From assembly GCA_965229095.1 (NCBI GenBank), contig OZ245855.1, positions 2,604,001-2,668,000 of the forward strand: a stretch of DNA of 64,000 nt, written 5' to 3'. The notes beneath the pieces were generated by a model. It saw only the letters and a program-made list of their open reading frames with translations, did not search any database and was not told where the DNA came from. This document shows positions 53,801 through 60,064 of this stretch, one piece after another. The position numbers and the translations under genes were made by a program. How positions within the stretch are numbered: position 1 is the stretch's first letter; every line of letters starts with the position of its first letter. Source of the stretch: Taibaiella sp965229095 (GTDB lineage: Bacteria; Bacteroidota; Bacteroidia; Chitinophagales; Chitinophagaceae).

Positions 53801-54091
53801 TAAATAAACAAGGCAGGGGATATTATGTGCGATAGCAGTGTTGTATTCAATCTGGGTATAGGAAATATGCTGTGTCCGCTCCTCCGATCCGTATTCCAGG
53901 CCAATCAGGCCCAGGTAAAGATCCGATTGTTTGACCAGCCGGACACAGTATTCAGCTGGGCGATCGGGATCGCTGCCAAAAAATTCCATGCCTACAAAAG
54001 TACTCTGAAGCATATTAATGGTAGCATTCAATGCTTTTCGTTCCTCTTCGAATTCCGTTGAAACGGAACTGACAAATATTTTCAGTGACAT
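50882..54091 (-). CDS. DUF4062 - STAND-type P-loop NTPase
   Basis: 1069 residues, cytosolic. N-terminal DUF4062 domain (about 1-100, SLKIFVSSVSTEFEEERKAL...DLYLGLIGLEYGS), a TIR-like fold often used as effector or signalling head. A helical region follows, then the NTPase: Walker A DKAGTGKT near residues 388-396, Walker B LFIIIDGINE near 460, sensor-like LVLTCRDLHW. The C-terminal half is helical, probably HEAT-like repeats (ALKAMMHLDCMDDARLFVMLEKYIDMERAEYRVFVAWLLR). This order - TIR-like head, STAND switch, repeat sensor - is that of many bacterial immune receptors. It shares its 3' end with the Hsp70-like gene and is divergent from the SLOG-like gene at 54353. Confidence 0.85.
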   Translation of the reverse strand: MSLKIFVSSVSTEFEEERKALNATINMLQSTFVGMEFFGSDPDRPAEYCVRLVKQSDLYLGLIGLEYGSEERTQHISYTQIEYNTAIAHNIPCLVYLSGKALDSNKKLRKSINEKQAAFIQELRKNHTIQGFFSSERLQTLFLADFLKLQNERRFPKLIFTQMDHPIPAELLHHITQEAISEQIKAVAQEKYIPELYTARQAEAKVEEFVKFESMLQVRVGMILERLVSAVHAYGLNPDVLAGLSQLQEAILESDAAGFSSVLEQVKKGFFFSEVEALFEQIDALILLPPEVNASTRFHELTANLERLPFIEKKAAALKLREIITELKARPDKRYFKTMLPYSSIQKLFPSFFDKKALLGEVTQLSNSLLLELASLMRKNLKRCVAFVDKAGTGKTNLACHTAATLVRDHPVILLSGQMDLSNEYDIETHIQKQLEFKLGGFFSDWINRISEPLGKKQQWLFIIIDGINENSNRPLMIRILKNFLPKTEHRRIKLVLTCRDLHWDIYKEVIQLYLFMNMVPLNAYSNVEWRHAVKLYFDKYRMKCVLGPDAELALKNPLLLRFFCEAYQDQELGSIANIKLVNVFDHYLDRISFAIGERTDMPSGNPIVNFLIQVAGCMWDVKSVTIEYDRLVAAATLNDQLYKSILSENIILEEQAHQYSTRRKIRFLYDEFMEYMLARFFFEKIHDVDDPQKATDEAVQELAGAIPVFPAAFGAVLFLDQILQQKGTLINSLIKICFRSGIVLQPIQLIYAFDRISLDGLDEEIIGILDTVYGQVPDEHKNSMAQVILNILPRIPNDPFAQRYVDDVLELSFSETVKQETGYQKKKSAEYRSGKKKEDEKELLRLPPARYHYSDTSRLSAIGLLVQQKDGDNLELIHTAIERIGRSDMHNALKAMMHLDCMDDARLFVMLEKYIDMERAEYRVFVAWLLRYRYGKQPALFLNRLLTDKESRVHEFTFALFETRNIETELAENILSSFRSVDGVWHLQHFVRLLAKRERFMFEAGKEILEKQIAHFLEELSTHAKPSLRLEVFRTSLQYPEYFNKDTLRQRILLDESQYIRSQVVIML

Positions 54092-54352
54092 AGGGCAGGT
54101 TGGTATTCAGGCTCATCTAAATTACAATAAAATAACGATTTTCCATAGCCGCATTTTGTATATCCTATATACTGAAGCCATTAAAGATTTGTTGCTCCTC
54201 AACGGAAAAATAGTAACCTTTGAAGGATAAATACATACCACAAAACACCAGTAACTATAGTAAAATACATATCAGTTGAGCTGGATTACAGGAAAGAGCC
54301 AGGAGAGCATCGCTCGTCATTTTCATTCTTTTATCTAAAACACGAGATCCAT

Positions 54353-54907
54353 ATGGTACACTACCTTTTATTTTCGGGACATATGATCGACAAAGAAGAC
54401 AGACCGGTAGCCCGTTTCCCGGCAGCTAAAGCTATCGCTGCGAAAAATGCGATCAGGAACATCGTGCTGGCCCTCCGGGAATCCCATACTGGGACACAGC
54501 TTAAAGCCATTGCAGGAGGCGCATGCGGCGGCGATATCCTCTTTCACGAAGTATGCCTGGAATTGAATATCCCTTCTGAAGTGTACCTGACCTTAGATCC
54601 CGAAGCCTTTAAAAAAACATCAGTATCCTTTGCCGGCGGCCAGTGGACGGAAAGATTTGACCAGCTCCTGCAGTCAAGGCCTTTCTTCTTATTGCCATCA
54701 TCCTATACGGAAAAGGAACCCAATATATGGGAGGCAACCAATCAATGGATGCTGGAGAAAGCCCTGGAGAATGGCGGCAGGCATATGAGCCTTATTGCGC
54801 TATGGGATGGGGCAACAGGCGACGGCAAGGGCGGCACCGGTCATATGGTACATATTGCACAGCAACATGGTGCCGAAGTAAAGATCGTCTACACCGGGGA
54901 GCTATAA
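54353..54907 (+). CDS. Small protein resembling SLOG-type/TRAFS-associated sensor modules
   Basis: 184 residues, no signal peptide. It begins VHYLLFSGHMIDKEDRPVARFPA and contains AIAGGACGGDILFHEVCLELNIPSEVYL at about residues 53-80, then FKKTSVSFAGGQWTERFDQLL. From memory the same segments (SGHM.D...RFP, CGAD.LF.E, TSV.FAG..W..RF) occur in large cyclase or TPR proteins with a Rossmann-like SLOG-type nucleotide-ligand-binding module. The glycine-rich turn with Gly-Gly-Asp suits binding of a nucleotide-derived ligand. Here it stands alone, 261 bases from the divergent DUF4062-STAND gene. Function is inference; family similarity should be checked by profile search. Confidence 0.6.
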   Translation: MVHYLLFSGHMIDKEDRPVARFPAAKAIAAKNAIRNIVLALRESHTGTQLKAIAGGACGGDILFHEVCLELNIPSEVYLTLDPEAFKKTSVSFAGGQWTERFDQLLQSRPFFLLPSSYTEKEPNIWEATNQWMLEKALENGGRHMSLIALWDGATGDGKGGTGHMVHIAQQHGAEVKIVYTGEL

Positions 54908-54986
54908 GCATATCCGGCTCCAATACAGTTCTATCCGGCATATCCGCCAAACAGCCTCTTCACACCATCGCTCAACCAGCAATAAT

Positions 54987-55030
54987 AGTATGAGCATTAT
55001 CCTGCAGTGCTGCAGGGTAATGCTCATACT
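54987..55030. terminator. Long inverted repeat between convergent genes
   Basis: A 20-base arm (54987-55006, AGTATGAGCATTATCCTGCA) pairs with 55011-55030 with one G-T pair around GTGC. No T-run follows on either strand, so it is an atypical terminator, but its place between convergent genes favours that use. Confidence 0.55.
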
Positions 55031-55042
55031 TGTGTGGGGGAA

Positions 55043-55966
55043 TCAATGGCCGGGCATCTGTACCGTAGTGCCGTTCAGGAAGGGATGGATAAAAGAAAGC
55101 AGCTTATCGGTTTGCATCATCAGGGTTACATGCGTGGCGCCAGGTACAATGGCCAGTTGTGATGGAGGCAGACCGGCCATATCGGCAAATACATCACCGC
55201 CGCAAAGCTTATAGAGTGCGGCTTTATAATTGATATCCACACCATCGTTATCGCCCATCACCAGCAAAACCGGGACTTTCAGGGCTTTAATCTGTTCATC
55301 GCCCAGGTCAAAATCTTCCTGGTCTAGCCTGATGTATTTGGCCAGGAAGCTATGCCAATGTTTGGGATCGGGCGCCAGGCGGTCGTATTCGGTCTTAAGA
55401 GGCGTAGCATCCAGGAACTCAGGGCTTAGACCGCTCATAGCGTTGCGTACAGCTTCGCTCCAACCCTTAAACTTATGTACCGAAGAAATAACGATCAGCT
55501 TATTGACCATTTCAGGATGCTGGATAGCCATTTCAAAAGCTACAGTGCCACCCAGGCTATAACCCAGTACATCGGCACTATCGATCTTGAGGTATTGCAG
55601 CAGCTTAACCACATCATCGGCAAGCGCTGTAAAGGAAACTGGACGGTCAATATCTGCCGTACGGCCATGGCCCTGCATTTCCAGCGCGATTACTTTCCTG
55701 GTCTTTGCCAGCTCGGGTATCAGTTCACCATAGTTGAGATCGATACTCATATAGCTGCCATGCAACAGTACGATAGGCTTACCTGTCCCGTGTATTTCGT
55801 AATACATTTTCAAACCGTTTACCGGTGCATAACCCGATGATTTCAATGTTTTGGCAACCGTTTTCTTGGTTGCCTGCTTAGTGGTCTGCGCCGAGCCTAT
55901 CATTATCGAAGTGCAGACCAGGGCCAGTATTAAAAGGATCGTTTTGGAAATAGTCGTGGTTTTCAT
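55043..55966 (-). CDS. Exported alpha/beta hydrolase
   Basis: 307 residues. Signal peptide 1-26 (KTILLILALVCTSIMIGSAQ). Alpha/beta-hydrolase core: oxyanion loop IVLLHGSYMS, nucleophile Ser137 in LGYSLGGTVAF, acid Asp in LLVMGDNDGVD, and His in PGATHVTLM. The order and spacing match esterase or epoxide-hydrolase-like members of the family; the cap region (residues 165-215) differs too much to name a substrate. It would act in the periplasm or outside. TACTTTTG on the minus strand at 55987-55994 gives a leader of about 20 bases. No operon partner. Confidence 0.9.
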   Translation of the reverse strand: MKTTTISKTILLILALVCTSIMIGSAQTTKQATKKTVAKTLKSSGYAPVNGLKMYYEIHGTGKPIVLLHGSYMSIDLNYGELIPELAKTRKVIALEMQGHGRTADIDRPVSFTALADDVVKLLQYLKIDSADVLGYSLGGTVAFEMAIQHPEMVNKLIVISSVHKFKGWSEAVRNAMSGLSPEFLDATPLKTEYDRLAPDPKHWHSFLAKYIRLDQEDFDLGDEQIKALKVPVLLVMGDNDGVDINYKAALYKLCGGDVFADMAGLPPSQLAIVPGATHVTLMMQTDKLLSFIHPFLNGTTVQMPGH

Positions 55967-56092
55967 TTGCTGTTGTTTTTAGAGCACAAAAGTAACGTGA
56001 TGCCCAAAAACGGCTGCGGTGCGATAGCGACAAACAAAAGGTATTTTTACGACTTTCTTTCTATCAGTCAGGACGGTCGGCCCTCAAAGCAA

Positions 56093-56134
56093 CAAGCCTG
56101 TTACATACGGCGATCCGACATGTAAACAGGCTTG
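56093..56134 (-). other. Inverted repeat downstream of the small secreted protein
   Basis: CAAGCCTGTTACAT (56093-56106) pairs with ATGTAAACAGGCTTG (56120-56134) with one bulged A. It has only a weak T-rich flank on the leftward strand. Possible terminator of the 56201-56614 gene. Confidence 0.4.
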
Positions 56135-56200
56135 CAGTAGCATCTCTCTCATAAAATCAATGACTACCGGAAACGTTTTGCTTTATAGGCCCAGGCTTGG

Positions 56201-56614
56201 TTAATAATGGATATCCACCTGGAAATTGCCTGGCGATACCGCGATCCAGTCTACAAAAATAGTAGCGCCGCATTGGAACTTAGTCATTAAAGGCCAGGGG
56301 GTACAAGGCTCCCCTACTACAGCAGTTGCTGTCGTAACCACTTTAAAAATGTCGAATACGGAACCGGGAGGCGGTGGTGCATTCCATACAAACCCTGCCG
56401 GTACGGGACCTCCGGGTAAGGTACTAATGACATCAGTAGACATCGGAGCGACAGTAACAGGATTGATGTTGTAAAAAGAACCCGAAGTACAAGCAGGGTC
56501 GGCATACACGTGATAATCCACGGGGCAGGAAGTGTTGTTGACAACAGTCAGCGTCTGAGCGTTCATAGCGAAGGGCGCCAGTGCCAGCACGGTGGCAAGC
56601 CATAGTTTTTTCAT
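56201..56614 (-). CDS. Small secreted hypothetical protein
   Basis: 137 residues with signal peptide 1-19 (LWLATVLALAPFAMNAQ). The mature part (TLTVVNNTSCPVDYHVYADPACTSG..., ending IFVDWIAVSPGNFQVDIHY) is a beta-rich domain with Cys30, Cys42, Cys103 and Cys114, which may form disulfides. It lacks the long PNPA-type T9SS domain. Similar short secreted proteins are frequent in this phylum and unnamed. A hairpin with arms at 56093-56106 and 56120-56134 lies downstream and may end its transcript. Confidence 0.75.
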   Translation of the reverse strand: MKKLWLATVLALAPFAMNAQTLTVVNNTSCPVDYHVYADPACTSGSFYNINPVTVAPMSTDVISTLPGGPVPAGFVWNAPPPPGSVFDIFKVVTTATAVVGEPCTPWPLMTKFQCGATIFVDWIAVSPGNFQVDIHY

Positions 56615-56780
56615 GTTTAAAGATATTTGGTTGCATTAAAAATAAGACAAATAATCTCTGTTGCACCCGCGATACCGCAATATATTATGATCGGCAATGC
56701 TGCTGTCATTACAGCCACTGGGAAGCATAAGAAACGGTGGTGATTTCTTACGGCAAGCAATACCAAAAACAGCCGCTTCC

Positions 56781-57041
56781 TTATTTATTCAACCCTTTCC
56801 CCAACAGGAAGGTGCCTGTTGATATACCCATCAGGATATAAGTAGTCGGGTCAAAGTCGGGGTAATTCATACGAGGAAAGAAAGTACAAACGTAGATAAG
56901 GACATATACAAAAGCAAAGAGGAGTTGCTGCAGCCTGCCTATGGATAGCTGGCTGTTATCGTCCATCAGCAGGTCGCGCCAAAAGCCTGTTGTGCTTAGC
57001 TGCGCTGATTTAAGGCTCGTCGCTGCACTAAAAGACCTCAA
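56781..57041 (-). pseudogene. Truncated membrane protein, C-terminal remnant
   Basis: 86 residues can be read from a TTG at 57041; the only ATG is internal (56963, MDDNSQLSIGRLQQ). The sequence GFWRDLLMDDNSQLSIGRLQQLLFAFVYVLIYVCTFF..., then YILMGISTGTFLLGKGLNK looks like the end of a larger family of unnamed membrane proteins that I recall with an upstream soluble part. Upstream, stops in frame and a 46-base inverted repeat (57060-57105) interrupt. I read it as a decayed 5'-truncated gene, but a short functional two-helix protein is not excluded. Confidence 0.5.
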
Positions 57042-57059
57042 GCCTGTCGCATTCTTACC

Positions 57060-57105
57060 AAGTCCAATGTCGTGCTTCTACTCCGCTTAGCACTACATTG
57101 GACTT
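57060..57105. repeat. 17-bp inverted repeat at the truncation point
   Basis: AAGTCCAATGTCGTGCT (57060-57076) is repeated in inverse at 57089-57105 with one mismatch, loop of 12 bases. It lies between the phosphoesterase stop and the truncated membrane gene. It may act as terminator for the former or mark a former mobile element end. Confidence 0.6.
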
Positions 57106-57169
57106 TGCAATACAAGACAAAAATTATCTTATTGAAATCCTTCTTATAATCTTATGGAATATTATTAAC

Positions 57170-58654
57170 TCAGGACTGCAGATCAATACGCTCCTCATAT
57201 ATATTACCAAAGCGGTCTTTAGCCCGCACCTTGATTTCCTTCGCTCCTTTTGACGGCAAGGCACTAAACAAATGATCGGTAAGCGTAGGCTCGACCCATT
57301 TGCGGGATAAGGGCAAATCGTCGCCCAGGTACAACGCCACAGCCGAAGGGTCGTAACCGGTATATGGTGTCATCGCTCCCTGTGCTTTCCCATCCTCAAA
57401 CCATTCTACGGTCCATTGCCAGTCATGGTTCCAGATATTGGCAATAACGGCTTCCGCCCTTTCCTTATCGGCACCGGGCTGGTACAACCTTATCTGGTGC
57501 TGCTTTTCGTACCCGGTGGCTTTGTAGTACCAGGATATATGATCGCCATCGACTTCAAATACCCCAAAACCATTAGGTGTGCCATCGCCGCATACCGACC
57601 CCGACCACCAGGCGCCACATACTGTGCCCAGGTTGTGCTCGGTAATGTTACTTTCCTCCCATACTTCATTCCAATGGGTATGCCCCGAAACGATCTGTAC
57701 TTTATAGGGTTGCAGCAGGTCATACAAGGCTTTCCTGTTGTTCACCACATTGCTCATCTCGTCCTCCTTTCTCTTGTTGCGGCGTCTATCTCCCGTATTG
57801 GTTGGGATATGTAGCGCAACAACTACTGTACTTCCCTGCGGCACATAACGCAGGTCCTTTTCCAGCCATTTCAATTGCGTTTCGGTAAGGTATCCGATAT
57901 AACGGCGGCCTGTGCCGATAAAGAAAACATCATCCAGCACTACATAATGTACCTTGCCTTTATTGAAGGAATAATAAGAAGGCCCGAACTGAGCCTCAAA
58001 GCTTCGCTGGGAATCGTCGTCGGTCCTGGTATCCAGGTCCATATCATGATTGCCGATCACCTGCCAAAAAGGAATACCGGTGATGCCCACTGCTTTGCGG
58101 TAATCCGCGAACAATTCAAAGTGATCCCATACCAAGTCGCCGCAACCGATACCAAAAACATTTTTATTTTTAAAAGAACGGATATGCTCCCGGGCATCGG
58201 GGGCCGATATGGTCAGTAATTTATGGGCGTCTTCTGTATGTTCGATTTGGGTATCGGCCCATACAATGAAAGTATGTTTCGTATCATCCTGTACACAGCG
58301 GCTCAGCGTAAAGTCGGCCTGTTGCTTGTACTCTTTGCTCAGGGGGAGGTAATACCTGGCAATGCCTTGTTCATTCGGGATTTCGTAGCCGGAGGGTAAA
58401 GAGAAAAAAACAAATCGGGCGTCGCAATGTGCCTCCAATACATAATTTCCTTTGGTATCGGTCCGCGTTACGGAAAAGCCATCGCTTACGCTCACATTCG
58501 CTATACCCTTGCCTGCGCAACTGATCTTCCCCTTTATTTTCCGGAAGACATACGTATCCTGTTCCTTTTTATCGCTCGCCCATACGCTTATACCCGAAAA
58601 GCCCAACCCTGCTGAGAGCAAGCTTATATTCCTGATAAAATTTCTTCTTTGCAT
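57170..58654 (-). CDS. Exported calcineurin-like phosphoesterase
   Basis: 494 residues from the ATG at 58654. The N-terminus QRRNFIRNISLLSAGLGFSG has a twin-arginine pair, so Tat export is likely. A MetallophosN beta-sandwich (about 40-120, GKISCAGKGIANVSVSDG) is followed by the metallophosphatase domain with WADTQIE, GCGDLVWDH, IGNHDMD, ALHIPTN and VSGHTH metal ligands, then a MetallophosC beta domain to the end (FGNIYEERIDL). This is the usual three-domain form of Bacteroidota. Substrate is a phosphoester of unknown kind, acted on in the periplasm. It follows the 99-residue hypothetical gene by 29 bases. Confidence 0.92.
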   Translation of the reverse strand: MQRRNFIRNISLLSAGLGFSGISVWASDKKEQDTYVFRKIKGKISCAGKGIANVSVSDGFSVTRTDTKGNYVLEAHCDARFVFFSLPSGYEIPNEQGIARYYLPLSKEYKQQADFTLSRCVQDDTKHTFIVWADTQIEHTEDAHKLLTISAPDAREHIRSFKNKNVFGIGCGDLVWDHFELFADYRKAVGITGIPFWQVIGNHDMDLDTRTDDDSQRSFEAQFGPSYYSFNKGKVHYVVLDDVFFIGTGRRYIGYLTETQLKWLEKDLRYVPQGSTVVVALHIPTNTGDRRRNKRKEDEMSNVVNNRKALYDLLQPYKVQIVSGHTHWNEVWEESNITEHNLGTVCGAWWSGSVCGDGTPNGFGVFEVDGDHISWYYKATGYEKQHQIRLYQPGADKERAEAVIANIWNHDWQWTVEWFEDGKAQGAMTPYTGYDPSAVALYLGDDLPLSRKWVEPTLTDHLFSALPSKGAKEIKVRAKDRFGNIYEERIDLQS

Positions 58655-58683
58655 GGTTGGTGTTGGTAACGACAATGGTCTGT

Positions 58684-58983
58684 TTAAGAAGCTTTGCTTA
58701 CCGGGTGACCGATCGTCTTGGTCTTTTTAGCCACCTGATGCTTATGCGCGGCCAATCGCCGGCGCAAGAGGAGGCGCGCCTCTTTTTTGGCTGCTTCATA
58801 CTGGATCACCAGCGACTGTAAGGTCTTCAGGTGCTGCATATAGTCCAGCCGGAGCTTATCCATATGCAGCAGGTACTCTTCGATCTTTTTATCCATCAAC
58901 GCCACGCTTACACCGGTCTTGGCAAGCTCTTCCTTCACCGCTTTACAGAAAGCCTGGTGCTGGGCAGTACTAATGGAGGTCAT
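58684..58983 (-). CDS. Hypothetical helical protein
   Basis: 99 residues, MTSISTAQHQAFCKAVKEEL..., mostly alpha-helical with a probable coiled coil at about 30-70 (DKKIEEYLLHMDKLRLDYMQHLKTLQSLV) and a very basic C-terminus (LLLRRRLAAHKHQVAKKTK). No signal peptide. The plain ATG and close spacing (29 bases) before the phosphoesterase gene support it as a real gene. Not recognised; the basic tail could contact nucleic acid or the inner membrane. Confidence 0.55.
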   Translation of the reverse strand: MTSISTAQHQAFCKAVKEELAKTGVSVALMDKKIEEYLLHMDKLRLDYMQHLKTLQSLVIQYEAAKKEARLLLRRRLAAHKHQVAKKTKTIGHPVSKAS

Positions 58984-59474
58984 CGGTTTCTTTTTTCATT
59001 ATTAACTATTACTGCTTATTTTATTGCAGCATCCCTGGCTACGTTCCACAGCCTTAGGCTGCCCTCTCTCAAACAACGGCATTTCAAAAGGCATAACAAC
59101 AGAAGCGCATACAGAGACAAAATGATTGCTGCGGCCCTGCGGCACGAAGCAACAATGCAAGATCCTGTTAAGTATTTATCATGGCGGCAGCTTCTACAGG
59201 GGTAATTTCAATAGCTTGTGGCTCCAAGCCTCCTGTTGTTCAGGTATCCGGCCCAGGGCGTCAAACTGCAAAGAAAGAATTTGCATTTTACGTAAATGTT
59301 AAGAAATGATCTTTACCCAATAAATTCGGAGAAAATTTCGACGGAGACAGTCAAAAAATCCCCGGCAGCTTTCGATACCGGGGATTTTTGGGGCAGGAGA
59401 TAGTTCATACCCACATAAGTTGGCGTACTTCAAAAAACGGGAAACAAGATACACCGGCAAGCCCGGAGCAAGCA
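58984..59474. other. Intergenic region without recognised gene
   Basis: About 490 bases between the hypothetical helical gene and the GNAT gene. Apart from the terminator at 59353-59389 I see no gene, RNA or repeat. A promoter for the leftward hypothetical/phosphoesterase unit should lie in its left half. Confidence 0.5.
59353..59389 (-). terminator. Rho-independent terminator after the GNAT gene
   Basis: AAAAATCCCCGG (from 59354) pairs with CCGGGGATTTTT (59378-59389) around a 12-base loop. On the leftward strand the stem ends in a T6 run. It lies 85 bases past the acetyltransferase stop codon. Confidence 0.85.
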
Positions 59475-60002
59475 TCAGGCCCAGTTTTCCCGCCTGATCT
59501 CGTAAACAAAATTAAGCCGGGAAGCCTCACCGTAATAAGCAATATCCTCTTCCGCGATCTTAACCGCCCCTAACCTTGTAATTGCTGTTTGGGAACGATA
59601 ATTCGAAGCCCCTACATGAAAGTGTACCTTGTCAACAAACTGGAAAATATAGTCCAGCATCAGGCGCTTTACCATCGGATTCATACCTTTCCCCCAAAAA
59701 TTGCGCCCGTAAAAGGTATATCCGATCAGAATGCTGTTGTCGTCCTCTTTAAAATCATAAAACCGGGTGCTGCCGGCCACCTCGCCCGAGCTTTTATCTA
59801 TAATCCGGAAGGCCCCTTTGCTTTGCAGGGCGCCTTCAAAAAAGGAACGAAAAACTTCCTTCTGCCAACGGTCCTTGTTGGGATGCTGCTCCCATACTTT
59901 CTCATCGGCGGCTACCGTATAAAGCGCTTCAAAATCGTCTTCCCGAAGCGGCTGGAGCAATACGCTGTCATTTTCCAGGACAGGTTGTATAGAAAAATTC
60001 AT
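59475..60002 (-). CDS. GNAT-family N-acetyltransferase
   Basis: 175 residues of the RimJ/RimL-like Acetyltransf_3 type: LQPLREDDFEALYTVAADEKVW at the start, SSGEVAGSTRFYDF, then the acetyl-CoA loop region IGYTFYGRNFWGKGMNPMVKRLMLDYIF and VHFHVGASNYRSQTAITRLGAVK. Acceptor is unknown; relatives acetylate ribosomal protein N-termini, antibiotics or small amines. It is a single gene with its own terminator. It lies 62 bases downstream of the AsmA gene stop on the same strand, so read-through is possible. Confidence 0.92.
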   Translation of the reverse strand: MNFSIQPVLENDSVLLQPLREDDFEALYTVAADEKVWEQHPNKDRWQKEVFRSFFEGALQSKGAFRIIDKSSGEVAGSTRFYDFKEDDNSILIGYTFYGRNFWGKGMNPMVKRLMLDYIFQFVDKVHFHVGASNYRSQTAITRLGAVKIAEEDIAYYGEASRLNFVYEIRRENWA

Positions 60003-60064
60003 AGTTGTTTCCGGTTAAAAAAATAAAAACAGGTGATGCGATCATCATGATGGCCATCATAAAA

